NCBI GenBank assembly: GCA_034433615.1 | Contig: DAOUAJ010000465.1 | Span: forward strand, 1-13,107 | Direction of reading: 5' to 3' | DNA length: 13,107 nt | DNA from: DAOUAJ01 sp034433615 | GTDB taxonomy: Bacteria; Chloroflexota; Anaerolineae; DUEN01 | Shown: positions 6,948 through 13,107 of the stretch, in pieces | Numbering within the stretch: the stretch's first letter is position 1 | Layout: each line of letters opens with the position of its first letter | The notes under the pieces: generated by a model | What the model was told of the DNA's origin: nothing | Seen by the model: the letters and a program-made list of their open reading frames with translations, nothing else | Database searches by the model: none | Translations under genes and position numbers: made by a program

Positions 6948-7949
6948 ATGTTACGCATTGCGATGCTCAGTTTTGCCCACGTTCACTCAGACGGGTACGC
7001 TCGCCAAGTGGCGAGCCACCCAGAGGCTGAGATCGCCTGTATCTGGGATGACGATGAGGCTCGCGGCCACGCGGCCGCCGAAAAGTATGGCGTTCCCTAC
7101 TTCAGCGACCTGGAGGCGGTTCTCAGCCGGAAGGATGTGGACGCGGTCGTGGTGGATGCGCCCACCGTTCAGCATAAGGACATCCTCCTGGCTGCTGTTG
7201 CTCACCGCAAGCACATCTTCACCGAGAAGGCGCTCACCGTCACTACAGTGGAGGCCGATGAGGTGGTCAAGGCGGTGCGCGAGAGCGGGATCCGCTTCAT
7301 GATCTCTCTGCCCAGCCGCACCCGCCCGGAGACGCTGTTCCTGAAGAAGGCTCTCGACGCCGGTTGGATCGGACGCGTGACCATGATGCGGGCGCGCATC
7401 GCCCACATGGCTGCCCTTGATCGCTGGTTCAAGGGGGGGAGCGCCTGGTTCGGCGATGTGAAGCTGGCAGGAGGTGGCGCCCTCTTCGATCTGGGATGTC
7501 ACACGGTAGACGTGATGCGTTGGTTCCTGGGCGAGCCGACCAGCGTGGTAGCCAAGATCCAGAACTTCAGCGGAGCTTACGACATTGACGACCAGACGGT
7601 GGCCGTTGTGGAGTTCAAAAGCGGCGCGCTGGGTATCCTGGATACGTCCTGGGTGCACCGGGCCGGGCCCAATCCCATTGAGATCTACGGCACCGATGGG
7701 TTCGTAGGGTATGCCGGGCGCGGCGAGCGGATTCAATTGATCAGCACTCGTCTACAGCCTGAAGGTGTCCAGGGCACGATCGTGCTGGATAAGCTGCCGG
7801 AGCCGCTGCCCACGCCGATGGAGCAGTGGATCAGCGCCATCCTGCACGATACACCGATGACCATCACCGTGGAGGATGGGCGCAACCTGACCCAACTCCT
7901 GGAGGGGATTTACCAGTCGGCACGAACGGGACGGGAAGTGCGGTTTTGA
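6948..7949 (+). CDS. Gfo/Idh/MocA-family protein with atypical motifs (second of pair)
   Basis: This 333-residue protein belongs to the same superfamily as its upstream neighbour but differs at key places. The N-terminal strand runs into SFAHVHSDGYA (residues 8-18) rather than GxGxxG. The EKP motif is TEKAL (E93, K94, A95). The C-terminal domain has GGGALFDLGCHTVD (175-188) with D181, H185 and D188, the full active-site pattern. The lysine and histidine expected for hydride-transfer chemistry are therefore present, but cofactor binding may be altered. ATG 6948 is preceded by AAAGGAG. The two genes probably act in one carbohydrate pathway (inference). It converges with the minus-strand hydrolase gene, only 24 bp between stops, and no clear terminator is seen there. 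Confidence 0.88.
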   Translation: MLRIAMLSFAHVHSDGYARQVASHPEAEIACIWDDDEARGHAAAEKYGVPYFSDLEAVLSRKDVDAVVVDAPTVQHKDILLAAVAHRKHIFTEKALTVTTVEADEVVKAVRESGIRFMISLPSRTRPETLFLKKALDAGWIGRVTMMRARIAHMAALDRWFKGGSAWFGDVKLAGGGALFDLGCHTVDVMRWFLGEPTSVVAKIQNFSGAYDIDDQTVAVVEFKSGALGILDTSWVHRAGPNPIEIYGTDGFVGYAGRGERIQLISTRLQPEGVQGTIVLDKLPEPLPTPMEQWISAILHDTPMTITVEDGRNLTQLLEGIYQSARTGREVRF

Positions 7950-7973
7950 TATGGATTGAGGGCAGGATCGTCG

Positions 7974-9254
7974 TCAATTCGGAGCGCTTCCCGGCCTCAA
8001 GAGGAAGTCAATCATGCGCCAGAACACGGCGATCCCCTCAGAGGATGGGTTCACGGTGTTCAGGTAGTGGGTCGTATCCTCATAGAGGATCAGCTCGTGG
8101 GGGGTACCGGCTTCGGCCAGTGCCTGGGCGAAGCGCACGGACTGGTTGTATGGGATGACCCGATCCACCGGCGTGTGCACCACCAGCGTGGGCGGCATAT
8201 GGCGAGCAAAGAATGCCGGTGAGTATTGCATGAACAGAGCCGGATCGCGGTCTGGTCGTCCCAGTGCCGCTACGGCTACATCGTAGGGAGGCGGAATCTC
8301 CAGCGTCTCGTCGTACAGGGCCTGCACGCCCAGGAACGCGTCGCTGATGCCGCCTACGGTGATGATCCTCTGCACCTCTGGCATGTCCGGCAGCGCCATA
8401 AAGAGAAAGAGCGTGCTGAAGCTGCCGGCCAGCGCCGCCAGCCGAGTGGGATCAGCCGCAGGTGTTAATCTGCCGGCGTTCAGCAATGCCACAGCCTGCA
8501 GCAAATCCCGAGCGTGGGCCTGAATGTCCAACTTGCGAGCGGCCACGGGCATTACGGAGAGCACAGTAAAGCCCTGACTGACGAAGGCCACAGCCGCTGG
8601 CTCCCAGTGGGGTTCAGCGCTGGGGAAAACCATCACCAGGGTAGGGCCGGGGGTGGATTGCCCGATCGGCTGATAGACCCGGTCAACCGTCACATCCACG
8701 CCGGCGTGGAAAAAGCGGAAGTCTATGCGCTCCGCTCTAACGTCCGGTGATGGAAAAGTGCCTGTCACGATCATGCGTCCCGTGATCGTGACAGGTATGG
8801 CGGTTGAAGGCAGGATGGGTGAGCGGGGCAGGAGAGCGAAATCCACCCCTTCCGCACGGGATTGGGGGCGTATGCGGAGGGCTGGCCGCGTACGCGTCTG
8901 GTAGTCCCAGGCGGCGGCCAGTGGCACGTAACGCCCGGCGGGCACGCCCGTGATCCAGTAACGGCCGTTGGCGTCGGTGTAAGCGTAGTGGGTTTCGCCC
9001 GTCGCCTCTGCCACCAGCACCACCGCGCCGGGCAGTGGGCGCCCATCCGCGTCTGTCACTCGGCCGGCTAGTCCGCCGGTCTGCTCAGGTGAAATGGTCG
9101 GCCGGCCCCACTGCTCGATGCGCCAGTGACGCAGGCGGAAGTCGGCCACGTTGTAGGCGGCGCGGCCTTCCGGAGTTTGCAGTGCGATGATGGCCACCAT
9201 GGCCAGCAGCACCAATATCACAGCCACCATCCAGCCAATCCGTTGCCTGCCCAT
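7974..9254 (-). CDS. Membrane-anchored carboxypeptidase-regulatory-like domain plus alpha/beta hydrolase
   Basis: This 426-residue protein has an N-terminal membrane segment (residues 8-25) with no clear cleavage site, so it is probably anchored with its domains outside the cytoplasm. Residues ~61-140 form a carboxypeptidase-regulatory-like beta-sandwich (GLAGRVTDADGRPLPGAVV, then TDANGRYWITGVPAGRY). From ~200 it resembles S9-type alpha/beta hydrolases. S278 in AGSFS is a possible nucleophile in a degenerate elbow, D364 lies in HTPVDRVIPY and H396 in YEDTTHYLN, in the right order for a triad. GxSxG is not intact, so activity is uncertain. An esterase or peptidase acting on external substrate is likely. 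The start follows AGGGGATAAG on the minus strand. It is divergent from the S8 protease gene. Confidence 0.82.
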   Translation of the reverse strand: MGRQRIGWMVAVILVLLAMVAIIALQTPEGRAAYNVADFRLRHWRIEQWGRPTISPEQTGGLAGRVTDADGRPLPGAVVLVAEATGETHYAYTDANGRYWITGVPAGRYVPLAAAWDYQTRTRPALRIRPQSRAEGVDFALLPRSPILPSTAIPVTITGRMIVTGTFPSPDVRAERIDFRFFHAGVDVTVDRVYQPIGQSTPGPTLVMVFPSAEPHWEPAAVAFVSQGFTVLSVMPVAARKLDIQAHARDLLQAVALLNAGRLTPAADPTRLAALAGSFSTLFLFMALPDMPEVQRIITVGGISDAFLGVQALYDETLEIPPPYDVAVAALGRPDRDPALFMQYSPAFFARHMPPTLVVHTPVDRVIPYNQSVRFAQALAEAGTPHELILYEDTTHYLNTVNPSSEGIAVFWRMIDFLLRPGSAPN

Positions 9255-9325
9255 CTTATCCCCTGACGGCTGATTCTTTTAATGCAGTCTCCTCACGCTG
9301 AGTTCAGAGCCCGGCTGGCACCACG

Positions 9326-9354
9326 ATCTTATCACGCTTTTTTCACATATCCAA
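9326..9354 (-). promoter_or_regulatory. Possible promoter for the alpha/beta hydrolase gene
   Basis: On the minus strand, TTGGAT (9354-9349) and TAAGAT (9331-9326) are separated by 17 bp, about 70 bases before the start codon. Both boxes are partial matches to consensus, so this is a moderate call. It lies back-to-back with the stronger plus-strand promoter at 9380-9407. Confidence 0.4.
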
Positions 9355-9379
9355 ACAAAGCAAATTCACACGAGTCCGG

Positions 9380-9407
9380 TTGACCTGTACGGCAAAAAAG
9401 GTATAAT
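9380..9407 (+). promoter_or_regulatory. Strong sigma70-like promoter for the S8 protease operon
   Basis: TTGACC (9380-9385) is followed after 16 bp by a perfect TATAAT (9402-9407). The leader before ATG 9435 is only about 20 bases and includes TAGGAGGGA as ribosome-binding site. Confidence 0.75.
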
Positions 9408-9434
9408 TTTAGTTGAGGAGTAGGAGGGAACCCA

Positions 9435-10694
9435 ATGCCCAAATTCATCGCTTTGCGTAAGGCGCCGCGAGCCCAGACGATGAGGATGGCGGCGACATCC
9501 CTTGAGGATAAGCGATCCTACCTGGTCAAAGACTCGCAGGTCTCAGAGCGAGCCAGGGTGCTGGGCGCGCTGGGTCTCCGCCAGATCCAGCCGGAAGAGC
9601 AAAACCTGGAAGCCACGCAGAGCTTCCAGCGGTTGGGCTTTGTGGGGGCTTACATCGTGGACACTCCCGATCCTCAAGTAGCTGAGCGGGCCAAGGAAGC
9701 GCTCGAGCCAGCTTACCAGATCGTGCCTCACGTTCAACTGGCTCTACCACACCCCATCCTTTCCCAGCGCCATCTCAGGCGACCACGTCAGCAGCCTCAG
9801 TGGCCGGCCGAAAGCGGCATCCCCATCGCCCACAGAAATGGCGCCACCGGCCAGGGAGTGTTGGTTGGTGTGCTCGACACGGGCTGTGACGCTGATCATC
9901 TGGAGTTGCGCGACAAGCGCATCGAGTTCCGCTACGTGCCGCTCAATCCCACCAATGACGCCGTGCGAGCCTGCCGCGGGTTTGATACGAACGGCCATGG
10001 CACTCACGTGTGCGGGATCATCGCCGGCCGAAACGTCGGCGTGGCCCCCACGGCGGAGCTGATGGTGGCTTCGGTGATCGAAAGCGAGACGCTCAAGACC
10101 AGCCTGGAGCGCATCGTCGTTGCACTCGATTGGATGCTATCGCAATTCCAGCGAGAGGAGAACCTGAGCAAGCCCATCATCATCAACATGTCCCTGGGGT
10201 TCCGTCCGGAGTGGATCAGCGGGGCCGAATATCAGGCCGTCATCGAAGGGATGAAGCTTGTTCTGTCAACCCTGATGGAGGACTTTGACGTGCTTCCCGT
10301 GGTCGCCATCGGGAACGATGGGCCTGGCACCGTACGGGCGCCAGGCTACCTCCCCGAGGCGCTATCGGTGGGGGCGGTGGATTTCAACCTGAGGCCGGCT
10401 CCCTTCAGCGGCAGCGGTCTCTCGCCCTTGACAGGAGAACCAGAGCCTAAAATCGTCGGATATGGCGTGGATGTCCTTTCCAGCCTGGAGAGGGATATTG
10501 AGAGGCGGAGTCTGTACGCCCGCATGAGCGGTACCAGTATGGCCACCCCTTACGTCGCAGGGATCGCGGCACTGCTTGCTTCAGCTAACCCCGGTCTGCA
10601 AGGCAAAGCGCTTCGTCAGCGTCTTATGGAGCAGGCGATGCCTCTGACGGCGCCGCCGAACCGGGTCGGTGCCGGACTGGCAAGGTTCACATGA
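9435..10694 (+). CDS. Subtilisin-like serine protease (S8 family) without signal peptide
   Basis: This 419-residue protein is a serine endopeptidase. The catalytic triad is complete: D148 in VGVLDTGC, H188 in NGHGTHVCG, S368 in SGTSMATPYVAG. The oxyanion-hole residue is N294 in AIGNDGPG. The catalytic domain spans ~125-419. The N-terminal ~30-105 looks like a propeptide-type domain (GAYIVDTPDPQVAERAKEAL, then IVPHVQLALP before the cleavage region). There is no signal peptide or membrane segment, so the enzyme is probably intracellular, which is less common for S8 enzymes with a prodomain. It overlaps the next gene by 4 bp (ATGA), showing tight coupling. The substrate is unknown; a regulated intracellular or conflict-system protease is possible (inference). 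Confidence 0.92.
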   Translation: MPKFIALRKAPRAQTMRMAATSLEDKRSYLVKDSQVSERARVLGALGLRQIQPEEQNLEATQSFQRLGFVGAYIVDTPDPQVAERAKEALEPAYQIVPHVQLALPHPILSQRHLRRPRQQPQWPAESGIPIAHRNGATGQGVLVGVLDTGCDADHLELRDKRIEFRYVPLNPTNDAVRACRGFDTNGHGTHVCGIIAGRNVGVAPTAELMVASVIESETLKTSLERIVVALDWMLSQFQREENLSKPIIINMSLGFRPEWISGAEYQAVIEGMKLVLSTLMEDFDVLPVVAIGNDGPGTVRAPGYLPEALSVGAVDFNLRPAPFSGSGLSPLTGEPEPKIVGYGVDVLSSLERDIERRSLYARMSGTSMATPYVAGIAALLASANPGLQGKALRQRLMEQAMPLTAPPNRVGAGLARFT

Positions 10695-11086
10695 AGATGA
10701 ACGGGAAAACACCGGTTGAGCCCATCCAGCCTGGCCGCTCCTCGGATATGGTCAAGGTGATGGTCACGTTGGAACGGCCATCATCTCAGGAGCTGGCCGG
10801 GTACAATCGAGAGATGAAGTACCAGGTCCTCCGCAACAACAGCATCGAATTCAAGGAGAGCCTGGTCCACTGGATCGAAGACCAGGGCCTGTCGCACGAA
10901 GTGGCGGAAATCGGGGACGCGACGGCATTTAACGTGCTGTTCATCGTCTGCACGCTGCACGTTGCCCAACGGCTGGTTCAAGCGCCTGGGGTGGTCAGCG
11001 TCTCCCCTACCAGTGATTTCCAAGTGGATTTGCACGCGTCCACCGGAGATGAGGTCCCCCCCGACTCCAACACCTCAGGTGACTGA
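10691..11086 (+). CDS. Small protein resembling a stand-alone subtilisin propeptide/I9-type domain
   Basis: This 131-residue protein has no signal peptide. Residues ~20-115 give a beta-alpha-beta-beta-alpha-beta pattern: strand VKVMVTLE (21-28), helix region 47-66, strands near 70-76 and 80-87 (FNVLFIVCTL), helix VAQRLVQAPG (91-100), and end strand VVSVSPTSDFQVDL (101-114). The end pattern (helix, PGV, V-x-V-x-P, strand) is that of subtilisin propeptides and I9 inhibitors, which bind the active site. Its ATG overlaps the stop of the S8 protease gene, so it is made with it. It may be a separate inhibitor, chaperone or sensor for the protease. The acidic, flexible tail (from 118) is unlike the rest. 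The family link rests on pattern only; no sequence search was possible. Confidence 0.7.
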   Translation: MKMNGKTPVEPIQPGRSSDMVKVMVTLERPSSQELAGYNREMKYQVLRNNSIEFKESLVHWIEDQGLSHEVAEIGDATAFNVLFIVCTLHVAQRLVQAPGVVSVSPTSDFQVDLHASTGDEVPPDSNTSGD

Positions 11087-11205
11087 TCCCGGCGATCCCG
11101 GCTGTAAATCTCCTGCACATCACCGATCTCCACAAAGGCCAGCTCTACGGCACGATAACGATGTCCTCCCCATCGCGTTGCAATCTGGCAGGCTCTACAG
11201 CCGGC
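11083..11205 (+). pseudogene. Remnant of a calcineurin-like metallophosphoesterase N-terminus
   Basis: In the frame containing 11104, the translation reads VNLLHITDLHKGQLYG, then becomes unrelated and stops at TGA 11206-11208. LLHITDLH is the first metal-binding motif (D-x-H) of calcineurin-like phosphoesterases, normally at the very start of the protein. No standard start codon precedes it, and the minus-strand aminotransferase gene occupies the following DNA. The simplest reading is that a third gene of the protease module was cut off by a rearrangement, leaving ~45 recognisable bases. A chance match is possible because the segment is so short. Otherwise the 11087-11194 gap between converging genes shows no feature, and no terminator was recognised. 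Confidence 0.45.
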
Positions 11206-12361
11206 TGAAAGTTTCCGCCATCTGCGCCAGCCCACGCTGGATGTTCTCAACAGATGTGGCGTAACTCAGCCGCAGGAATCCCTCGCCGTGGGCGCCGAAG
11301 GAGGAGCCGGAGAGGGTGGCCACGCCCGCCTCATCCAGCAGCTTGTCAGCCAGAGGTTTGGAGCGCAGGCCGGTGCCTTCGATGTTAGGGAAGGCGTAAA
11401 AAGCGCCCCGGGGCGGCAGGCAGCGCACCCCCGGCAGCCGGTTGAGCCCTTCCACGATCAGATCCCGGCGGCGGCGGAACTCGGCCACCATCCGCGCCAC
11501 AGGTTCCTGGGGCCCGGTCAGCGCGGCGATCCCCGCCCATTGCGTGAAGGCAGCCGCACAGGAGTTGGAGTTGACCTGCAGGCGCTCGATGTATGGCACC
11601 AGATCAGGCGGAAAAATGCCGTATCCCAGCCGCCACCCGGTCATCGCATACGTCTTGGAGAAGCCGTCCAGGAGGATCACCCGTTCAGCCATGCCCGGGA
11701 GCGCCGCAATGGAATAATGCCTGTCCTCATACAAGATGCGGCTGTAGATCTCGTCGGAGAGGACGTAGAAGTCGTGCTTTTGAGCCAGTTCAGCAAGCCG
11801 CTCCAGGTCCGGCAGAGTGAGGATGCTGCCGGTGGGGTTGGCCGGTGAATTGATGATGAGCAGCTTGGTGCGATGGTTGACAAGCCCGGCCAGCTCGTCT
11901 ACGTCAAAACGGAATTCGTTTCCCATGCGCAGCGGGGCGGGCACTGCTTTAGCGCCGGTGAAATGGATCAGGGATTCGTAGATAGGGAACCCGGGGTCGG
12001 GATACACACACTCGTCCCCCGGCTCCAGCAACGCCAGCATGGTGAAGAAGATGATGGGCTTGGCGCCGGGCACCACCACGACCTGATCTGGACTGACGGT
12101 GATGTTGCGGGTTCGTTCTATGTACGCTGCAATGGCCTCACGCAGGGGCAGGATGCCGACCGCAGGCGTGTAACGGGTCTCGCCCCGGCGCAGCGCCTCT
12201 ATGGCAGCTTCCACAATGTGGGCCGGCGTATCGAAGTCCGGTTGGCCGATCTCCATGTGGATGACAGTGCGGCCCTGGGCTTCCAGCTTTTTGGCGCGCG
12301 CCAACACTTCAAACGCGCCCTCTGTCTCTAACCGGGATACTGCTGATGCCAGTTTTATCAT
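11195..12361 (-). CDS. Pyridoxal-phosphate aminotransferase, class I/II (aspartate aminotransferase fold)
   Basis: This 388-residue protein is a fold-type I PLP enzyme that moves amino groups between amino and keto acids. Visible landmarks are N175 in NSPANPTG, D203 and Y206 in LSDEIYS, the PLP-binding lysine K236 in FSKTYAMTGWRLGY, and R364 in FLRLSYA, which binds the substrate carboxylate. Length and motifs fit the aspartate/aromatic (AAT Ig-like) subgroup; the exact substrate cannot be told. An upstream in-frame start at 12508 would add 49 basic, unconserved residues and would lie across the promoter, so ATG 12361 is used. The ribosome-binding site is weak (GCGAGAG). It is transcribed away from the riboswitch gene. 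Confidence 0.92.
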   Translation of the reverse strand: MIKLASAVSRLETEGAFEVLARAKKLEAQGRTVIHMEIGQPDFDTPAHIVEAAIEALRRGETRYTPAVGILPLREAIAAYIERTRNITVSPDQVVVVPGAKPIIFFTMLALLEPGDECVYPDPGFPIYESLIHFTGAKAVPAPLRMGNEFRFDVDELAGLVNHRTKLLIINSPANPTGSILTLPDLERLAELAQKHDFYVLSDEIYSRILYEDRHYSIAALPGMAERVILLDGFSKTYAMTGWRLGYGIFPPDLVPYIERLQVNSNSCAAAFTQWAGIAALTGPQEPVARMVAEFRRRRDLIVEGLNRLPGVRCLPPRGAFYAFPNIEGTGLRSKPLADKLLDEAGVATLSGSSFGAHGEGFLRLSYATSVENIQRGLAQMAETFSRL

Positions 12362-12439
12362 TTTTGCTCTCGCTTTTCTGGACTGAAGGCTACTAAGCGA
12401 CGCCCTTGCAGAGGTGCATCGCACCTTATGGCTCGACTC

Positions 12440-12467
12440 ATTATATCGAGGGAAAAAGGAGGCGCAA
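12440..12467 (-). promoter_or_regulatory. Probable promoter for the aminotransferase gene
   Basis: On the minus strand a perfect TATAAT (12445-12440) is preceded by TTGCGC (12467-12462) with a 16-bp spacer. This places transcription start about 70 bases before ATG 12361. The -35 box touches the 12-bp palindrome at 12465-12476. Confidence 0.5.
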
Positions 12468-12476
12468 GCGCGCTTG
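12465..12476. promoter_or_regulatory. 12-bp perfect palindrome between divergent promoters
   Basis: CAAGCGCGCTTG is its own reverse complement. It overlaps the last bases of the minus-strand -35 box and the first bases of the plus-strand -35 box, the position expected for an operator that could affect both transcripts. The regulator is not known. Confidence 0.4.
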
Positions 12477-12502
12477 ACTGGTTTGGGCTTTCTGGCTATA
12501 AT
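12474..12502 (+). promoter_or_regulatory. Strong sigma70-like promoter for the FMN-riboswitch transcript
   Basis: TTGACT (12474-12479) and a perfect TATAAT (12497-12502) are separated by 17 bp. Transcription would start about 25 bases before the riboswitch. Confidence 0.8.
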
Positions 12503-12534
12503 CTTCATGAATAGAATAACTGATCATAGATCTG

Positions 12535-12699
12535 CACCTTCGGGGCAGGGTGAGCTTCACTCAGGTGAGGCGATTCCCGACCGGCGGTATAGTCCGTTTA
12601 TAAGGAATGAGCCCGCTACCCGCATTGTGGCCCGCAAAGGCCAGCGGTGGATCCGGTGAGAGGCCGGGGCCGACGGTAGAGTCCGGATGGGAGAAGGTG
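12535..12699 (+). ncRNA. FMN riboswitch (RFN element)
   Basis: The conserved RFN blocks are visible in order: CTTCGGGGCAGGGTGA near 12539, CGATTCCCGACCGGCGGTAT from 12571, GAGCCCGC near 12609, GGTGAGAGGCCGGGGC from 12655, and GACGGTAGAGTCCGGATGGG followed by AGAAGG from 12672. The closing P1 helix pairs 12535-12541 (CACCTTC) with 12693-12699 (GAAGGTG). FMN binding to this RNA lowers expression of riboflavin synthesis or uptake genes. It sits between a strong promoter and a terminator and controls the RibX-like gene that follows. Confidence 0.95.
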
Positions 12700-12718
12700 A
12701 CGAGGTCGGTGCTATGCT

Positions 12719-12746
12719 CCAGCCAGGCATAAACGTGCCAGGCTGG
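12719..12746 (+). other. Stem-loop between the FMN aptamer and the terminator
   Basis: CCAGCC-A-GGCA (12719-12729) pairs with TGCC-A-GGCTGG (12736-12746): ten base pairs with one A-A mismatch and a 6-base loop. It probably belongs to the expression platform, but an alternative antiterminator pairing was not worked out. Confidence 0.55.
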
Positions 12747-12772
12747 GTGCTGAGCGTCGTCAATGTTCATGT

Positions 12773-12806
12773 CCCGGAGGTCTTCCTGACTTCCGGGCTT
12801 TTTGTT
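12773..12806 (+). terminator. Intrinsic terminator of the FMN-riboswitch expression platform
   Basis: CCCGGAGGTC (12773-12782) pairs with GACTTCCGGG (12788-12797), with one G-T wobble and a TTCCT loop, followed by CTTTTTGTT. It lies 32 bp before the start of the permease gene, so it is a regulated premature terminator: FMN binding upstream should favour it. Confidence 0.88.
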
Positions 12807-12837
12807 ATGCCGTGTAAGTGTTCCGGGGAGGGAATCT

Positions 12838-13107
12838 GTGGCGATTGAGATGGGAAAGCGGAGGGCCGTTCAACGCATATCTGCCATTGCCGGGCAAGTC
12901 ACCGCTTGGGAGCAGGTGACATTTAAGACTGAATTGTTGCTCGTGCCGATGGTGCTGATCGTCGCGCTGACGCTATGGGAGTTGTTGGTGCGCATAGGGG
13001 GGTATCCGGCGTTCATCCTTCCCTCACCAGCCCGGGTCTGGGCTAAGTTTCTGATCGTTGTCGCTGATGGCACTTTGTGGTGGCATACGCGGATTACCTT
13101 GGGGGAG
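12838..13107 (+). CDS. ribX: RibX-like ABC transporter permease, N-terminal part (cut by window end)
   Basis: Ninety codons are visible. A basic N-terminus (MGKRRAVQR) is followed by a membrane segment (ELLLVPMVLIVALTLWELLV, residues ~39-58). Then come GGYPAFILPSPARVWAKF and a helix leading to WWHTRITLGE, the pattern of SsuC/TauC/ThiX-type permeases (BPD_transp_1 family). Being under an FMN riboswitch makes this the permease of the RibXY riboflavin (or related flavin) importer rather than a sulfonate or thiamin-precursor system. The start is GTG, preceded by GGGGAGGGA; ATG 12850 is the alternative. The ATPase and binding-protein partners must lie beyond the window. Confidence 0.85.
   Translation, partial: MAIEMGKRRAVQRISAIAGQVTAWEQVTFKTELLLVPMVLIVALTLWELLVRIGGYPAFILPSPARVWAKFLIVVADGTLWWHTRITLGE

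Noticed and set aside
12362..12508. N-terminal extension of the aminotransferase by 49 residues
   Set aside because: The extension is basic, not family-like, and overlaps a TATAAT-containing promoter and the palindrome; ATG 12361 gives the normal length.
12414..12659. 81-codon open frame on the plus strand
   Set aside because: It runs through the promoter and into the FMN riboswitch, whose conserved bases explain the sequence.
1..13107. tRNA, rRNA, insertion sequence or phage genes
   Set aside because: No cloverleaf, rRNA block, transposase, integrase or terminal inverted repeat was recognised in the window.

Overview
The window reads as bacterial chromosome, moderately GC-rich, and most likely from a member of the Chloroflexota (Anaerolineae-like). 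Three things point there: a bacterial Mvh/Hdr hydrogenase set, an FMN-riboswitch-controlled RibX-type permease (a riboflavin transporter type first recognised in Chloroflexus), and short-unit intergenic repeat arrays. This assignment is an inference; no rRNA or other marker gene is present.

Region 1 (1-3840) is a plus-strand energy-metabolism operon. It holds the C-terminal end of HdrA, then MvhD, MvhG and MvhA (a cytoplasmic group 3c [NiFe] hydrogenase), then a small single-domain cyclic-nucleotide-binding-like protein with no DNA-binding domain. In characterised systems H2 electrons pass from MvhA through MvhG and MvhD to the flavin of HdrA, where they are bifurcated between ferredoxin and a second acceptor. 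Two gaps inside this operon carry inverted arrays of 7-bp tandem repeats.

Region 2 (3841-5740) contains a structured non-coding stretch with three hairpins, a sigma70-like promoter, and a gene for a secreted 447-residue protein of unknown function, followed by a clear intrinsic terminator.

Region 3 (5741-9254) has two consecutive Gfo/Idh/MocA-family dehydrogenase-like genes. They are separated by an inverted array of 8-bp repeats. A membrane-anchored protein on the minus strand faces them, with a carboxypeptidase-regulatory-like domain followed by an alpha/beta hydrolase.

Region 4 (9255-11208) begins with a divergent promoter region. It then holds a subtilisin-like (S8) protease without a signal peptide, overlapped by 4 bp by a small protein that looks like a stand-alone subtilisin propeptide/I9-type domain. 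Immediately downstream is a short remnant whose translation matches the first motif of calcineurin-like metallophosphoesterases. This suggests a truncated three-gene module.

Region 5 (11195-13107) has a minus-strand class I/II PLP aminotransferase. Divergent from it is a strong promoter driving an FMN (RFN) riboswitch, an intrinsic terminator and the start of a RibX-like ABC permease that runs off the window. A 12-bp perfect palindrome lies across the -35 zone of the two divergent promoters.

The most unusual material is the recurring intra-operon inverted short-repeat architecture (three unrelated sequences, same design), the protease/propeptide-like/phosphoesterase-remnant module, and the cNMP-like protein that ends the hydrogenase operon.
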